Source of the DNA: an uncultured Eubacterium sp.
GTDB lineage: Bacteria; Bacillota; Clostridia; Lachnospirales; Lachnospiraceae
Reading direction: 5' to 3'
NCBI GenBank assembly: GCA_910584645.1
Contig: CAJUAU010000013.1
Location: 1-64,000, forward strand
Length of the DNA: 64,000 nucleotides
Both the position numbers and the translations under genes were made by a program. A model generated the notes under the pieces. That model was not told where the DNA came from. It did not search any database and worked only from the letters and a program-made list of their open reading frames with translations. Positions 54,444 to 62,230 of the stretch are shown piece by piece (positions within the stretch are counted from its first letter, which is position 1; every line of letters begins with the position of its first letter).

Positions 54444-55355
54444 TTACAAATACTTCAATGCCAAATCGTTTAATTCCGCAGATAGTTTTTCTATTCCTAA
54501 TTTACCAGCAATCGGCAGAAAGATCCGAATCGTCTCTTTCGCCCTATCTTCCCGCTGCTGTTCACTTATCGCCCCGATCGTTCTCATATTATGAAGTCTT
54601 TCCGCAAGCTTGATGAGTGTTGCCGAAGATGCAAGCTTTTCCTCCTGATATTCCCATTCTGACGTCTCCTGCACAAGCTTTACAATCTCCGGTGGCAATT
54701 CTTCTCCTAATTGTTCCAGCGATACATTTCCTTTTTTAATGACATCGCAGAACATGCCAGCACAAATAACCTCGGGAGCTGCATTAAGTTCTGTCAGCAG
54801 AATTGCCACATTGAGTGGATGCGTGACGTAATCTTCTCCGGAATAGCGGCGGATCCCTTCATAGGCATGGCAGGCACAACGGTAAATCTGGTCCACCTGC
54901 GATTCCATTATATTGATTTCGTTCTCCCGCAATAAAGTCTTCCATATTTGTAAAAGTTCTTCTTTTGTTGCATTCTCTCTGGATGCCTGTAAAAACACGT
55001 GATTCATAGAAACACCCCCTGTTTGACTAATCTCATGCGCCATTAACTTCAAAAGAGAGGGAGAAAATCCGTATTCCCGCTTAAATGCTTTCGTAAAACC
55101 ACTGTGGGACTGCCATCCATATTTGACTGCCACGTCAAGAATCCTTTCACCATTCAGAATATCTTCCGACGCTTTGAGCAGCCGTCTTTTATTTACATAC
55201 TCCATCACTGTCATACCCATACTTTGCTTGAATATACGTAAAAAATGGTACTCGGAATATCCCACATACTCTGCAATCCTTCCTACCGACAGTACTTCCT
55301 GAAGGTGCAGGTCAATATAAGACAACACCAGATTCATTCTCTCCTTTGATTCCAT
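54444..55355 (-). CDS. AraC-type HTH regulator fused to a degenerate RelA/SpoT-type HD domain
   Basis: The 303-residue protein begins with a complete AraC/XylS HTH (residues about 8-110: EVLSVGRIAEYVGYSEYHFL, VAVKYGWQSHSGFTKAFKRE). From about residue 155 it follows the HD hydrolase domain of RelA/SpoT: YEGIRRYSGEDYVTHPLNVA, then IKLAERLHNMRTI and ETIRIFLPIAGKLGIEKLSA. Two of the four metal ligands are replaced (LHD is FCD with Cys203; LADRLH is LAERLH with Glu252) and the EDT motif is KKG. Hydrolysis is therefore doubtful; a (p)ppGpp-binding sensor role is possible. No synthetase, TGS or ACT domain follows. The ATG at 55355 has AGGAAGG nine bases ahead; a GTG at 55364 is less likely. Confidence 0.88.
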   Translation of the reverse strand: MESKERMNLVLSYIDLHLQEVLSVGRIAEYVGYSEYHFLRIFKQSMGMTVMEYVNKRRLLKASEDILNGERILDVAVKYGWQSHSGFTKAFKREYGFSPSLLKLMAHEISQTGGVSMNHVFLQASRENATKEELLQIWKTLLRENEINIMESQVDQIYRCACHAYEGIRRYSGEDYVTHPLNVAILLTELNAAPEVICAGMFCDVIKKGNVSLEQLGEELPPEIVKLVQETSEWEYQEEKLASSATLIKLAERLHNMRTIGAISEQQREDRAKETIRIFLPIAGKLGIEKLSAELNDLALKYL

Positions 55356-55502
55356 ATCCGTCACCCTTCCTGTTCTATGTGGTAACTCTACTATAAATCA
55401 AATTCAAAGGCAATGCTGTTCCTAAATTGCTATCCTAATGATTTCAACAGCATTTTCCGGCAAGTCCTCTCATCTGAATGCACCTTTGGGAGCCGATTTT
55501 CT

Positions 55503-56204
55503 TCATTCAAAAATAGTAAGTCTGGAATTCCCTGCTGACAAGGCTCCCGCCAGACATCCCTGGGCGGAATAATAGAGGATCCAGTTCGCCCACTGCACCC
55601 ATTCCTGCCTCTGGAGGCCAAACATCCAAAAAAGAAGCACAAAGTCTGATAGCAGAAAAAGTACTCCACCAGCCATAATGAGCAGGGAAAAAGTTTTCTG
55701 CCCCTGACGGCATCTCCAAAATGATAATGCCTTTACCATCATAAATGAAATCACGGCTGCATAGCCGATCAAAACTGGCAGAAGTCCGTGGAAATCAAAG
55801 TCTCCAAAAAACAGTAAAAGTACCAATACTGTAAATACCACAGCCGTCCAGGCGAGATCTTTCTTTGCCACCGCACATACCCGGCAGAAGGAGATAGAAA
55901 ACAGCACATGGGCTCCGGCAAAACTTGCAACCCCCAGCACGAATAAGACCCCCTGGTTCCCGTCCAGGGCAAGCAGCACATCTCCCGCCATGGAACATAG
56001 TAGAGCGATCAATACCGGGCATGAAAAGAACCGCCTGTCCTTATACCTTACGTATCCACACACACCTGTCAGAACGAAAAACAGGCTGGCAAGTGTCTTC
56101 AACAGTATCGTCTCTGTAGAAAGATCAAAATGGAATACTGTGAGCAGCCCTGCCACAGATAGAAACATAAGCCCCTCAAAGATTCGATACATTATTCTGT
56201 TCAT
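55503..56204 (-). CDS. Lysoplasmalogenase (YhhN family) membrane protein
   Basis: The 233-residue protein has eight membrane helices and the YhhN pattern: KTLASLFFVLTGV, LLCSMAGDVLLA, FAGAHVLFSISFC and LSDFVLLFWMFG near LYYSAQGCLAG. YhhN/TMEM86 proteins hydrolyse the vinyl-ether bond of lysoplasmalogens, which occur in many anaerobes. The ATG at 56204 has GGAGG six bases ahead and overlaps the chemoreceptor gene by 29 bases, so the two are coupled. A longer frame to 56225 exists. Confidence 0.85.
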   Translation of the reverse strand: MNRIMYRIFEGLMFLSVAGLLTVFHFDLSTETILLKTLASLFFVLTGVCGYVRYKDRRFFSCPVLIALLCSMAGDVLLALDGNQGVLFVLGVASFAGAHVLFSISFCRVCAVAKKDLAWTAVVFTVLVLLLFFGDFDFHGLLPVLIGYAAVISFMMVKALSFWRCRQGQKTFSLLIMAGGVLFLLSDFVLLFWMFGLQRQEWVQWANWILYYSAQGCLAGALSAGNSRLTIFE

Positions 56205-57720
56205 CCCCATCCTCCGTTCTCTCAAACCGGCTTATTTCATATAATTCTCTCGCCATCTGATCCACGCTGGAAAAGGTCTGTCCGGTCATATCTGTGATCT
56301 TTTCCTGATTGTTTGCTTCCTTCACAATGGAATCTGCCCGGTCCAGTGAATTTCTCACCAGCTCAGCCATCTCTTCAGCCATCTCCCGCACCTGCTGGCT
56401 GTGCTGGTTCGTCTGGCTGCTGCTCTCCGCGATCTGCTCTGTCTTCTGCCGCGAATCTTCCTGCAGCTGCCCAAGCTCCTGGGCCTCCTGTCTCGCATTG
56501 GAGATCTGTGTGATCCCCGAATTCACAGATATCATGTTCTGTCCATTTGACTCCTTGACCTGGTTCAGAGTCTCAAGTACATTGTCAACCACAGATTTGA
56601 TGGAAGTGCTCGCCTGTTTTGAATTTTCCGCCAATACCCGGATCTGCTCTGCTACCACAGCAAATCCCCTTCCATGTTCCCCGGCGCGTACCGCCTCAAT
56701 GGACGCATTTAATGCAAGCATATTTGTTTTTGCCGTAATGTCAGATATCTCACTGGCAAAAGCTGAGATCTCTGCAATGACTTTCTCCAGATGCTGAACC
56801 GATTCTCCGGTAAGATTCGCCTTTTCCTCAATGTCCTGCATGCTTTCCACGGCATCATTCATGATCTTCACATAACTCTGCATACGCTGCCAGATATCAT
56901 CTGAGATCTCCAGCATTTCTTTCGTCCGGTCGTCGATCATACCCATGGATTTTACCATTTCCCCTACAGAATTCTGCATACTATTTACGTGCCTCAGGCT
57001 TCTGTTGCAGTCCGCCGTGGTTTCCTGCGCCGAACTTACAATAGACTGATTGACCCGTCTCGACTCATTCATATTTTCCGCAAGCTGTTCTGTCATCTCC
57101 ACTAATTCAGAAGACGCTTTTCCACAGGTCTCTACCACTACCGCTACCTGTTCTGCACTGTGCAGGTTTTCCAAAATGGCTCTCGAAGCCCCGGCGATAT
57201 TTATAAAAACTACTGACATCACGATCTGTTCTATCGTAAAACCCACAGTACGGGTTAAAAACCACTCCATATTCGTAGGATATTCGATCTGCGCTACATT
57301 TCGTGAACGCAGAAATAAAGAGATGATAAGAAATATGTAGCTTACAATGGCGATCCGCAATGTGAATTTCTTGTCAAAAAACATACAGCTGAACAGCATT
57401 GCAAGGCCGTATGTCATATAAATGCCTATAGCCGAATTGCCGCCCAGGAGCATTACAACAAATCCTACAGCCAGCACACTGACATATTTCATCACCCTCA
57501 CAGGCACACCTGCTTTTTGTAACACTGTGGGCCCCACCGTACACACGCATCCAATAGGGGAAAGCACTGCCAGATCCAGATACCGAATCTGAAACACCCC
57601 GGCGGCAGTAGCGAGAAATAAAACAGGAAACACCAAAGTCATCCATAACAATACCTTCGCCAGACGTTTACACACGTTCCGGTCATTCTGCTCAAAAAAA
57701 TCCATCTGTTCTTCTGCCAT
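56176..57720 (-). CDS. Methyl-accepting chemotaxis protein
   Basis: The 514-residue receptor has six closely spaced membrane helices (residues 25-190) and no large periplasmic ligand domain or HAMP. The cytoplasmic signalling region has the hairpin tip EAVRAGEHGRGFAVVAEQIR and VLAENSKQASTSIKSV. It should signal to CheA/CheW; no che genes are in the window. The start at 57720 (MAEEQMDFF) is chosen over a GTG at 57729, which lies directly after AGAGGAT. Confidence 0.9.
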   Translation of the reverse strand: MAEEQMDFFEQNDRNVCKRLAKVLLWMTLVFPVLFLATAAGVFQIRYLDLAVLSPIGCVCTVGPTVLQKAGVPVRVMKYVSVLAVGFVVMLLGGNSAIGIYMTYGLAMLFSCMFFDKKFTLRIAIVSYIFLIISLFLRSRNVAQIEYPTNMEWFLTRTVGFTIEQIVMSVVFINIAGASRAILENLHSAEQVAVVVETCGKASSELVEMTEQLAENMNESRRVNQSIVSSAQETTADCNRSLRHVNSMQNSVGEMVKSMGMIDDRTKEMLEISDDIWQRMQSYVKIMNDAVESMQDIEEKANLTGESVQHLEKVIAEISAFASEISDITAKTNMLALNASIEAVRAGEHGRGFAVVAEQIRVLAENSKQASTSIKSVVDNVLETLNQVKESNGQNMISVNSGITQISNARQEAQELGQLQEDSRQKTEQIAESSSQTNQHSQQVREMAEEMAELVRNSLDRADSIVKEANNQEKITDMTGQTFSSVDQMARELYEISRFERTEDGDEQNNVSNL

Positions 57721-57849
57721 CTTCCGCACATCCTCTCTTTGTTCTGCAATTCAATATTTTTACATATGTTTCTTTATTTTAGCAGAGCATGTGTAGAAAA
57801 AAAAGCTTTTGGGTACAGATTGCAGGTTAGAGGGAACAGATTGCAGTTC

Positions 57850-58386
57850 TTATTTCTTTAAGAGATTTTTATAGGCAAGCACACCGGCGATGGTCTTGGC
57901 ATCCGTGATCTCTCCTGAATAGATCATTTTCTCGATTTCCCCGATGGTATACCGCTCAATATTGACAAATTCATTTTCATCCAGTCTCTGTCTGGAAGGT
58001 ATAAGATCCTCTGCATAGTATACAGCGATCAATTCACTGGTATATGCTGCGGCTGTATTGACATTGATCAAATGACGGATGTTCTCCGAGCGGTATCCGG
58101 TCTCTTCCTCCAATTCTCTTGCTGCACAGATCTTAAAATCCTCTTCCACGCTGTCTCTTCCCCCGGCAGGGATCTCAAGCATCATATCATCAATGGCTCC
58201 CCGGTACTGCCGTACCATGAGAATTTTTCCTTCATCATCCACCGGCACTACCGCTGCCGCGCCCTTATGCTCGATCAGATCCCATTCCGCGATATTGCCA
58301 TTGGGAACCTTCACATCCATGGTATAAAAATCTACTATCTTTCCCTTATGTTCCAGCTTCTTACCAATAATCTCAAACTTATCCAT
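57850..58386 (-). CDS. ADP-ribose pyrophosphatase-type NUDIX hydrolase
   Basis: A 178-residue NUDIX protein with an N-terminal subdomain typical of NudF/ADP-ribose pyrophosphatases (GKIVDFYTMDVKVPNGNIAE, HKGAAAVVPVDDEGKILMVR, QYRGAI) and a complete box (GRDSVEEDFKICAARELEEE, TGY). It likely splits ADP-ribose into AMP and ribose 5-phosphate. GGGAGG seven bases before the ATG at 58386 fixes the start. Confidence 0.92.
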   Translation of the reverse strand: MDKFEIIGKKLEHKGKIVDFYTMDVKVPNGNIAEWDLIEHKGAAAVVPVDDEGKILMVRQYRGAIDDMMLEIPAGGRDSVEEDFKICAARELEEETGYRSENIRHLINVNTAAAYTSELIAVYYAEDLIPSRQRLDENEFVNIERYTIGEIEKMIYSGEITDAKTIAGVLAYKNLLKK

Positions 58387-58468
58387 ATATGATCCTCCCT
58401 TTGCTGTTACCAAGCCAGCCGCTCCAAAACCTGGAGCAGCAGATTAAAACCTCTTTTCGCTATTACTG

Positions 58469-59431
58469 CTATTGTTCCAGAGTTTTTAAAATATATGTCC
58501 CTGACTCTTTCGTCAGTGGAATACAGTGATTTACACGCATCTCCCTTCCATCCGGATGTTCCGTGTCGATGCATATGTATACCTGTTTTCCAGCGATCAG
58601 AAGTTCCCATTCCTCCTGTTTCAGATAATCCTCAGAATAAGCTGTGATCCAGACCCGTTCTGTCACTTCCGAATCAAGCAGCTCCTCCTGCTCCCGCTGG
58701 CCATCCTGACAGGATTCTAACTCTTTCTGCAGGCCTTTATCAAAGGAAGCCGTCGGCCAAGGCTTTTCTTTCCAATCATCCTCTTCTAACAGATCATCCT
58801 TTTTTTCCCAATCATCCTCTTCTTCCCTGATGTAATAAAATGTTAAGGGGACTTTATTGTCATAATAGTCTAAAACAGCCTCTCTGTCCCTTTCCAGGCA
58901 GCCAATCCATCTGTCATATTGGTATATTGGATAACCAGAGCCATTCTCCACCTGGTACATCGTATCTATATCCGGATCCCCCAGCAGAAAATCTGACAGC
59001 CATTTCCATTCATGTACATATTCTATATTGCAGACTGCCTTGGTCTTTGACTCCCCATTTATATAAATTATATCAAAATACTCCCGTTCCAGAGGCGCCA
59101 GCTTCTCTCCTTCCCATTCAAAATCAAATACTCCTGCCCCTTCCTCTGCCTGGACTTTCACGCCGGTATCCACATAATCCTGCCTCATGGAAAAAGTATA
59201 TAGACGCATACAAAAAGTAAATACTGCTGGAACGATCCAGAGTACGGCTGAGATAATAAAAAAAACAACCGATACTTTTTTCAGTTTTGTTGCCCTTCCT
59301 CTTTTCTTTTTTATTATGCCGGTGATCAGAAGAATTCCACCAATCAGACCGAACAGGCAGGCAAAAGCTATTACGATCAGAACCAGCAAAATAATGATAG
59401 AAAAAAAAGATACCAGAACAAAACCACTCAT
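58469..59431 (-). CDS. Hypothetical membrane protein with acidic soluble domain
   Basis: A 320-residue protein with two N-terminal membrane helices (residues 5-35 and about 50-75), then an acidic soluble domain with an Asp/Glu/Trp-rich stretch (REEEDDWEKKDDLLEEDDWK). The end is LTKESGTYILKTLEQ. I do not recognise the family and see no catalytic motif. GGGGAG before the ATG at 59431 sets the start; the frame is open nine codons further. It stands alone between the NUDIX gene and a structured repeat. Confidence 0.75.
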   Translation of the reverse strand: MSGFVLVSFFSIIILLVLIVIAFACLFGLIGGILLITGIIKKKRGRATKLKKVSVVFFIISAVLWIVPAVFTFCMRLYTFSMRQDYVDTGVKVQAEEGAGVFDFEWEGEKLAPLEREYFDIIYINGESKTKAVCNIEYVHEWKWLSDFLLGDPDIDTMYQVENGSGYPIYQYDRWIGCLERDREAVLDYYDNKVPLTFYYIREEEDDWEKKDDLLEEDDWKEKPWPTASFDKGLQKELESCQDGQREQEELLDSEVTERVWITAYSEDYLKQEEWELLIAGKQVYICIDTEHPDGREMRVNHCIPLTKESGTYILKTLEQ

Positions 59432-59554
59432 AGTGATCTCTCCCCCCGTGGGTGCCATCTTTGCAGTTGTGGGATTGTAAACCCCACAATTGCTACGCGG
59501 ATATTCGCCATATACTTATTGAAACAATTTATATTTGATATTCTATTAAATGCA

Positions 59555-59659
59555 TCCTGACAGTTCTGCTTCGCAGAACCCTTTTTTGCTGCAGAGCCTG
59601 TCATGAAGCAAGCTTCTGACAGGCTCTGCAGCAAAAAGTACCTAACGGTACTGTCAGGA
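59555..59659. repeat. 105-nt cloverleaf-like palindromic element
   Basis: An outer pair TCCTGACAGT/ACTGTCAGGA (59555-59564, 59650-59659) encloses three hairpins: GTTCTGC-TTC-GCAGAAC (59563-59579), a 21-bp stem TTTTTGCTGCAGAGCCTGTC plus A with its complement (59583-59637), and GTACC-TAAC-GGTAC (59638-59651). It lies between the UPF0210 gene stop and the hypothetical gene. It could terminate the UPF0210 transcript or be a mobile palindromic repeat. Confidence 0.75.
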
Positions 59660-59706
59660 ATCATGTTCATAAATTGTTTTGACGTGCATGGCTCAAAATC
59701 TTCGCG

Positions 59707-61071
59707 CTAGTTTCTAAAGCTGTGGATCGGTGCGGGGATCCGTCCCTGGCGGTTTACAAAATCATCACAGCCAAAGGAATTCACCGGCATGATCGGAGCG
59801 TAGCCGAGAAGGCCTCCGAATTCTGCCCGGTCTCCCACGGTTTTTCCCTGGACAGGGATGATCCTCACTGCTGTGGTCTTCTGGTTCACCATGCCGATGG
59901 CCATCTCATCCGCAATGATGCCGGCAATGGTCGTCTCTTTCGTATCTCCGGGAATGGCGATCATATCCAGCCCCACCGAACACACACAGGTCATAGCTTC
60001 CAGTTTCTCCAATGTCAAAGCGCCCTCCGTCACTGCATCGATCATTCCCTGATCTTCACTGACAGGGATAAAAGCGCCACTGAGACCGCCCACATAGGAG
60101 GAGGCCATCACGCCGCCCTTCTTTACCTGGTCGTTGAGCATGGCAAGCGCTGCTGTGGTTCCGGGAGCTCCCGCCCGTTCCAGCCCCAGCGCTTCAAATA
60201 TTTCCGCGATGCTGTCACCTACCGCCGGAGTGGGCGCCAGAGACAGATCGATGATACCAAAGGGAATACCAAGACGCCGGGAGGCCTCATAGGCCACCAG
60301 CTGTCCTACTCTCGTTATCTTAAAAGCAGTCTTTTTGATGGTCTCACAGACCTTTCCAAAATCCCCGTCCTTTACTTTTTCTAAAGCCGTTTTTACAACA
60401 CCGGGGCCGCTGACGCCCACATTGATGATGGCATCTCCCTCTGTAACCCCATGGAAAGCTCCTGCCATAAAAGGATTGTCATCTGGCGCATTGCAGAACA
60501 CCACCAGTTTGGCACAGCCCAGGGAGTCGTTGTCACCAGTCAGTACCGCCGTCTCCTTCACCATTCTGCCCATCAGGCGGATGGCATCCATATCCAGTCC
60601 CGTCTTGGTAGAGCCCACATTGACTGAGCTGCACACCCGCTCGGTGCAGGAAAGAGCCTGGGGAATAGAACAGATCAGATTCTTGTCGGCAGCCGTCATT
60701 TTCTTTGACACCAGCGCCGTATAGCCGCCGATAAAATTCACACCTACCTGCTTCGCCGCCTGATCCAGAGTCTTGGCGATCTCCACAAAATCCTCCGGAG
60801 ACTGACAGGCAGATCCACCGATCAAGGACACCGGTGTAATGGATATCCTCTTGTTTACAATGGGAATGCCATACTCCATGCTGATTTCCTCACCTACTGC
60901 CACCAGGTTCTCTGCCATGGACGTTATTTTATTATAAATATTATCACATAAACGATGAAGATCGCTGTCTATGCAGTCCAGCAGGCTGATTCCCATGGTT
61001 ATGGTCCGCACATCCAGGTTTTCTTTCTCAATCATGTTATTTGTCTCAATCACTTCATTTATATTTATCAC
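59707..61071 (-). CDS. PFL-like family protein (UPF0210/DUF711)
   Basis: The 454-residue protein matches UPF0210: INEVIETNNMIEKENLDVRT, TMGISLLDCIDSD, the glycine-rich NVGVSGPGVVKTALEKV, KKTAFKITRVGQLVAYEASR, and the end GGLLGYAPIMPVNSFGCDDF. The function is not established; the fold is related to pyruvate formate-lyase-like barrels. The start is a GTG at 61071 with AAGGG seven bases ahead, which gives the usual family start; the longer frame from 61113 overlaps the ACT gene. It follows that gene, a conserved pairing. Confidence 0.9.
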   Translation of the reverse strand: MININEVIETNNMIEKENLDVRTITMGISLLDCIDSDLHRLCDNIYNKITSMAENLVAVGEEISMEYGIPIVNKRISITPVSLIGGSACQSPEDFVEIAKTLDQAAKQVGVNFIGGYTALVSKKMTAADKNLICSIPQALSCTERVCSSVNVGSTKTGLDMDAIRLMGRMVKETAVLTGDNDSLGCAKLVVFCNAPDDNPFMAGAFHGVTEGDAIINVGVSGPGVVKTALEKVKDGDFGKVCETIKKTAFKITRVGQLVAYEASRRLGIPFGIIDLSLAPTPAVGDSIAEIFEALGLERAGAPGTTAALAMLNDQVKKGGVMASSYVGGLSGAFIPVSEDQGMIDAVTEGALTLEKLEAMTCVCSVGLDMIAIPGDTKETTIAGIIADEMAIGMVNQKTTAVRIIPVQGKTVGDRAEFGGLLGYAPIMPVNSFGCDDFVNRQGRIPAPIHSFRN

Positions 61072-61090
61072 GATATTTCCCTTTCCTCCA

Positions 61091-61363
61091 CTATATTCTA
61101 TGCATCTTGTCAAATATATCTTCCCGCTGGACTTTTATGATACAATGAATGCCTTTTCCCAGTTCCTCCAGCTCTTCTGAAAGCTCCAGGAACTTTTTGG
61201 AAGAAAGATCTGTATTTACTACCATCATCATATTAAAAAATCCATCTACGATGGTCTGGGAAATATCCAGAATATTGATGCCATTTTCTGATAGATAAGT
61301 ACATACCTTTGCTATGATCCCCACACTGTCTTTTCCTACTACTGTTATAATGGTCTTTTTCAT
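61091..61363 (-). CDS. ACT domain protein (UPF0237)
   Basis: The 90-residue protein is a single ACT domain: MKKTIITVVGKDSVGIIAKV, then CTYLSENGINILDISQTIVD and FFNMMMVVNTD. UPF0237 proteins resemble GcvR and probably bind an amino acid. GAGGG before the ATG at 61363 sets the start. It is 19 bases upstream of the UPF0210 gene, suggesting it modulates that protein. Confidence 0.92.
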   Translation of the reverse strand: MKKTIITVVGKDSVGIIAKVCTYLSENGINILDISQTIVDGFFNMMMVVNTDLSSKKFLELSEELEELGKGIHCIIKVQREDIFDKMHRI

Positions 61364-61406
61364 CTTTACCCTCATTTCTATCTGGGGAACGCCGTCCCCC
61401 TTTTCT

Positions 61407-62210
61407 TTAATTTATAAAAACCGGCGGCGTCGGCGCCATCCGCCCCGCCACCCCGAGAAACAGCTCATCTTCCGCTGCCAGTTCCTCCTGGGCCAGTTCA
61501 TACCGGACCGTCTCATAAGCAAGTTCAGGATAATTATTTTCCTGGCTGAGATGCCCCAGCAAAATATGTTTTAACCGGTAATGTACCAGTCTCCGGAGCA
61601 GACGGCCGCAGGCATCGTTTGAAAGATGCCCTTCTTTTCCCAGAATGCGCAGTTTCAGCTGATAGGGATAACTCCCCGCCTGCAGCATATTGATGTCATG
61701 GTTTGCTTCCAGGAGCATTCCCTCACAATCTTCCAGGTGGGACAGGGTATAATCTGTGTACTCGCCCATATCCGTCGCCACAGCCACCTTCACATCCCCT
61801 TCACGGATCGTATAACAGACCGGATCTGCCGCGTCGTGGGAAATGGAAAAAGGCATGACTTCCATGCCGCCTACATTTACCGGGACATCGGGACGCACAG
61901 GCTGAAACAGATCCCCATCTACCTTTCCACATTTCCCATTTCTCAGGATGGAATCAATCGTAGCCTCTGTGGCATATACCGGAATGGCATATTTGCGCAG
62001 CACCGGCCCCAGACCACAGATATGATCGGAATGTTCATGGGTGATAAAGATCCCCTGTATGTGATCCATGGTAATATGCTCCGCCGCAAGCCCTTCCTCA
62101 ATACGTTTTTTGCTGATCCCCGTATCCACGAGAATCCCCCGGGAATCTTCCTCAGACCCGATAAATATACTGTTTCCACTACTCCCACTGGCAATGCTGT
62201 AAAGTTTCAT
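61407..62210 (-). CDS. MBL-fold metallohydrolase (WalJ/YycJ-like)
   Basis: The 267-residue protein has the metallo-beta-lactamase fold with the metal motif ITHEHSDHICGLGP, preceded by SIASGSSGNSIFIG and the VDTGISKKRIEEGL region. Later ligands are FSISHDAADPV and VAVATDMGEYTD, and HILLGHLSQENNYPELAY closes the core. The WalJ group includes a probable exonuclease linked to the WalKR locus, which is absent here. The ribosome site is weak. It lies 20 bases after the FtsA-like gene. Confidence 0.9.
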   Translation of the reverse strand: MKLYSIASGSSGNSIFIGSEEDSRGILVDTGISKKRIEEGLAAEHITMDHIQGIFITHEHSDHICGLGPVLRKYAIPVYATEATIDSILRNGKCGKVDGDLFQPVRPDVPVNVGGMEVMPFSISHDAADPVCYTIREGDVKVAVATDMGEYTDYTLSHLEDCEGMLLEANHDINMLQAGSYPYQLKLRILGKEGHLSNDACGRLLRRLVHYRLKHILLGHLSQENNYPELAYETVRYELAQEELAAEDELFLGVAGRMAPTPPVFIN

Positions 62211-62230
62211 TTCTCACTCTTCCATCCTTC

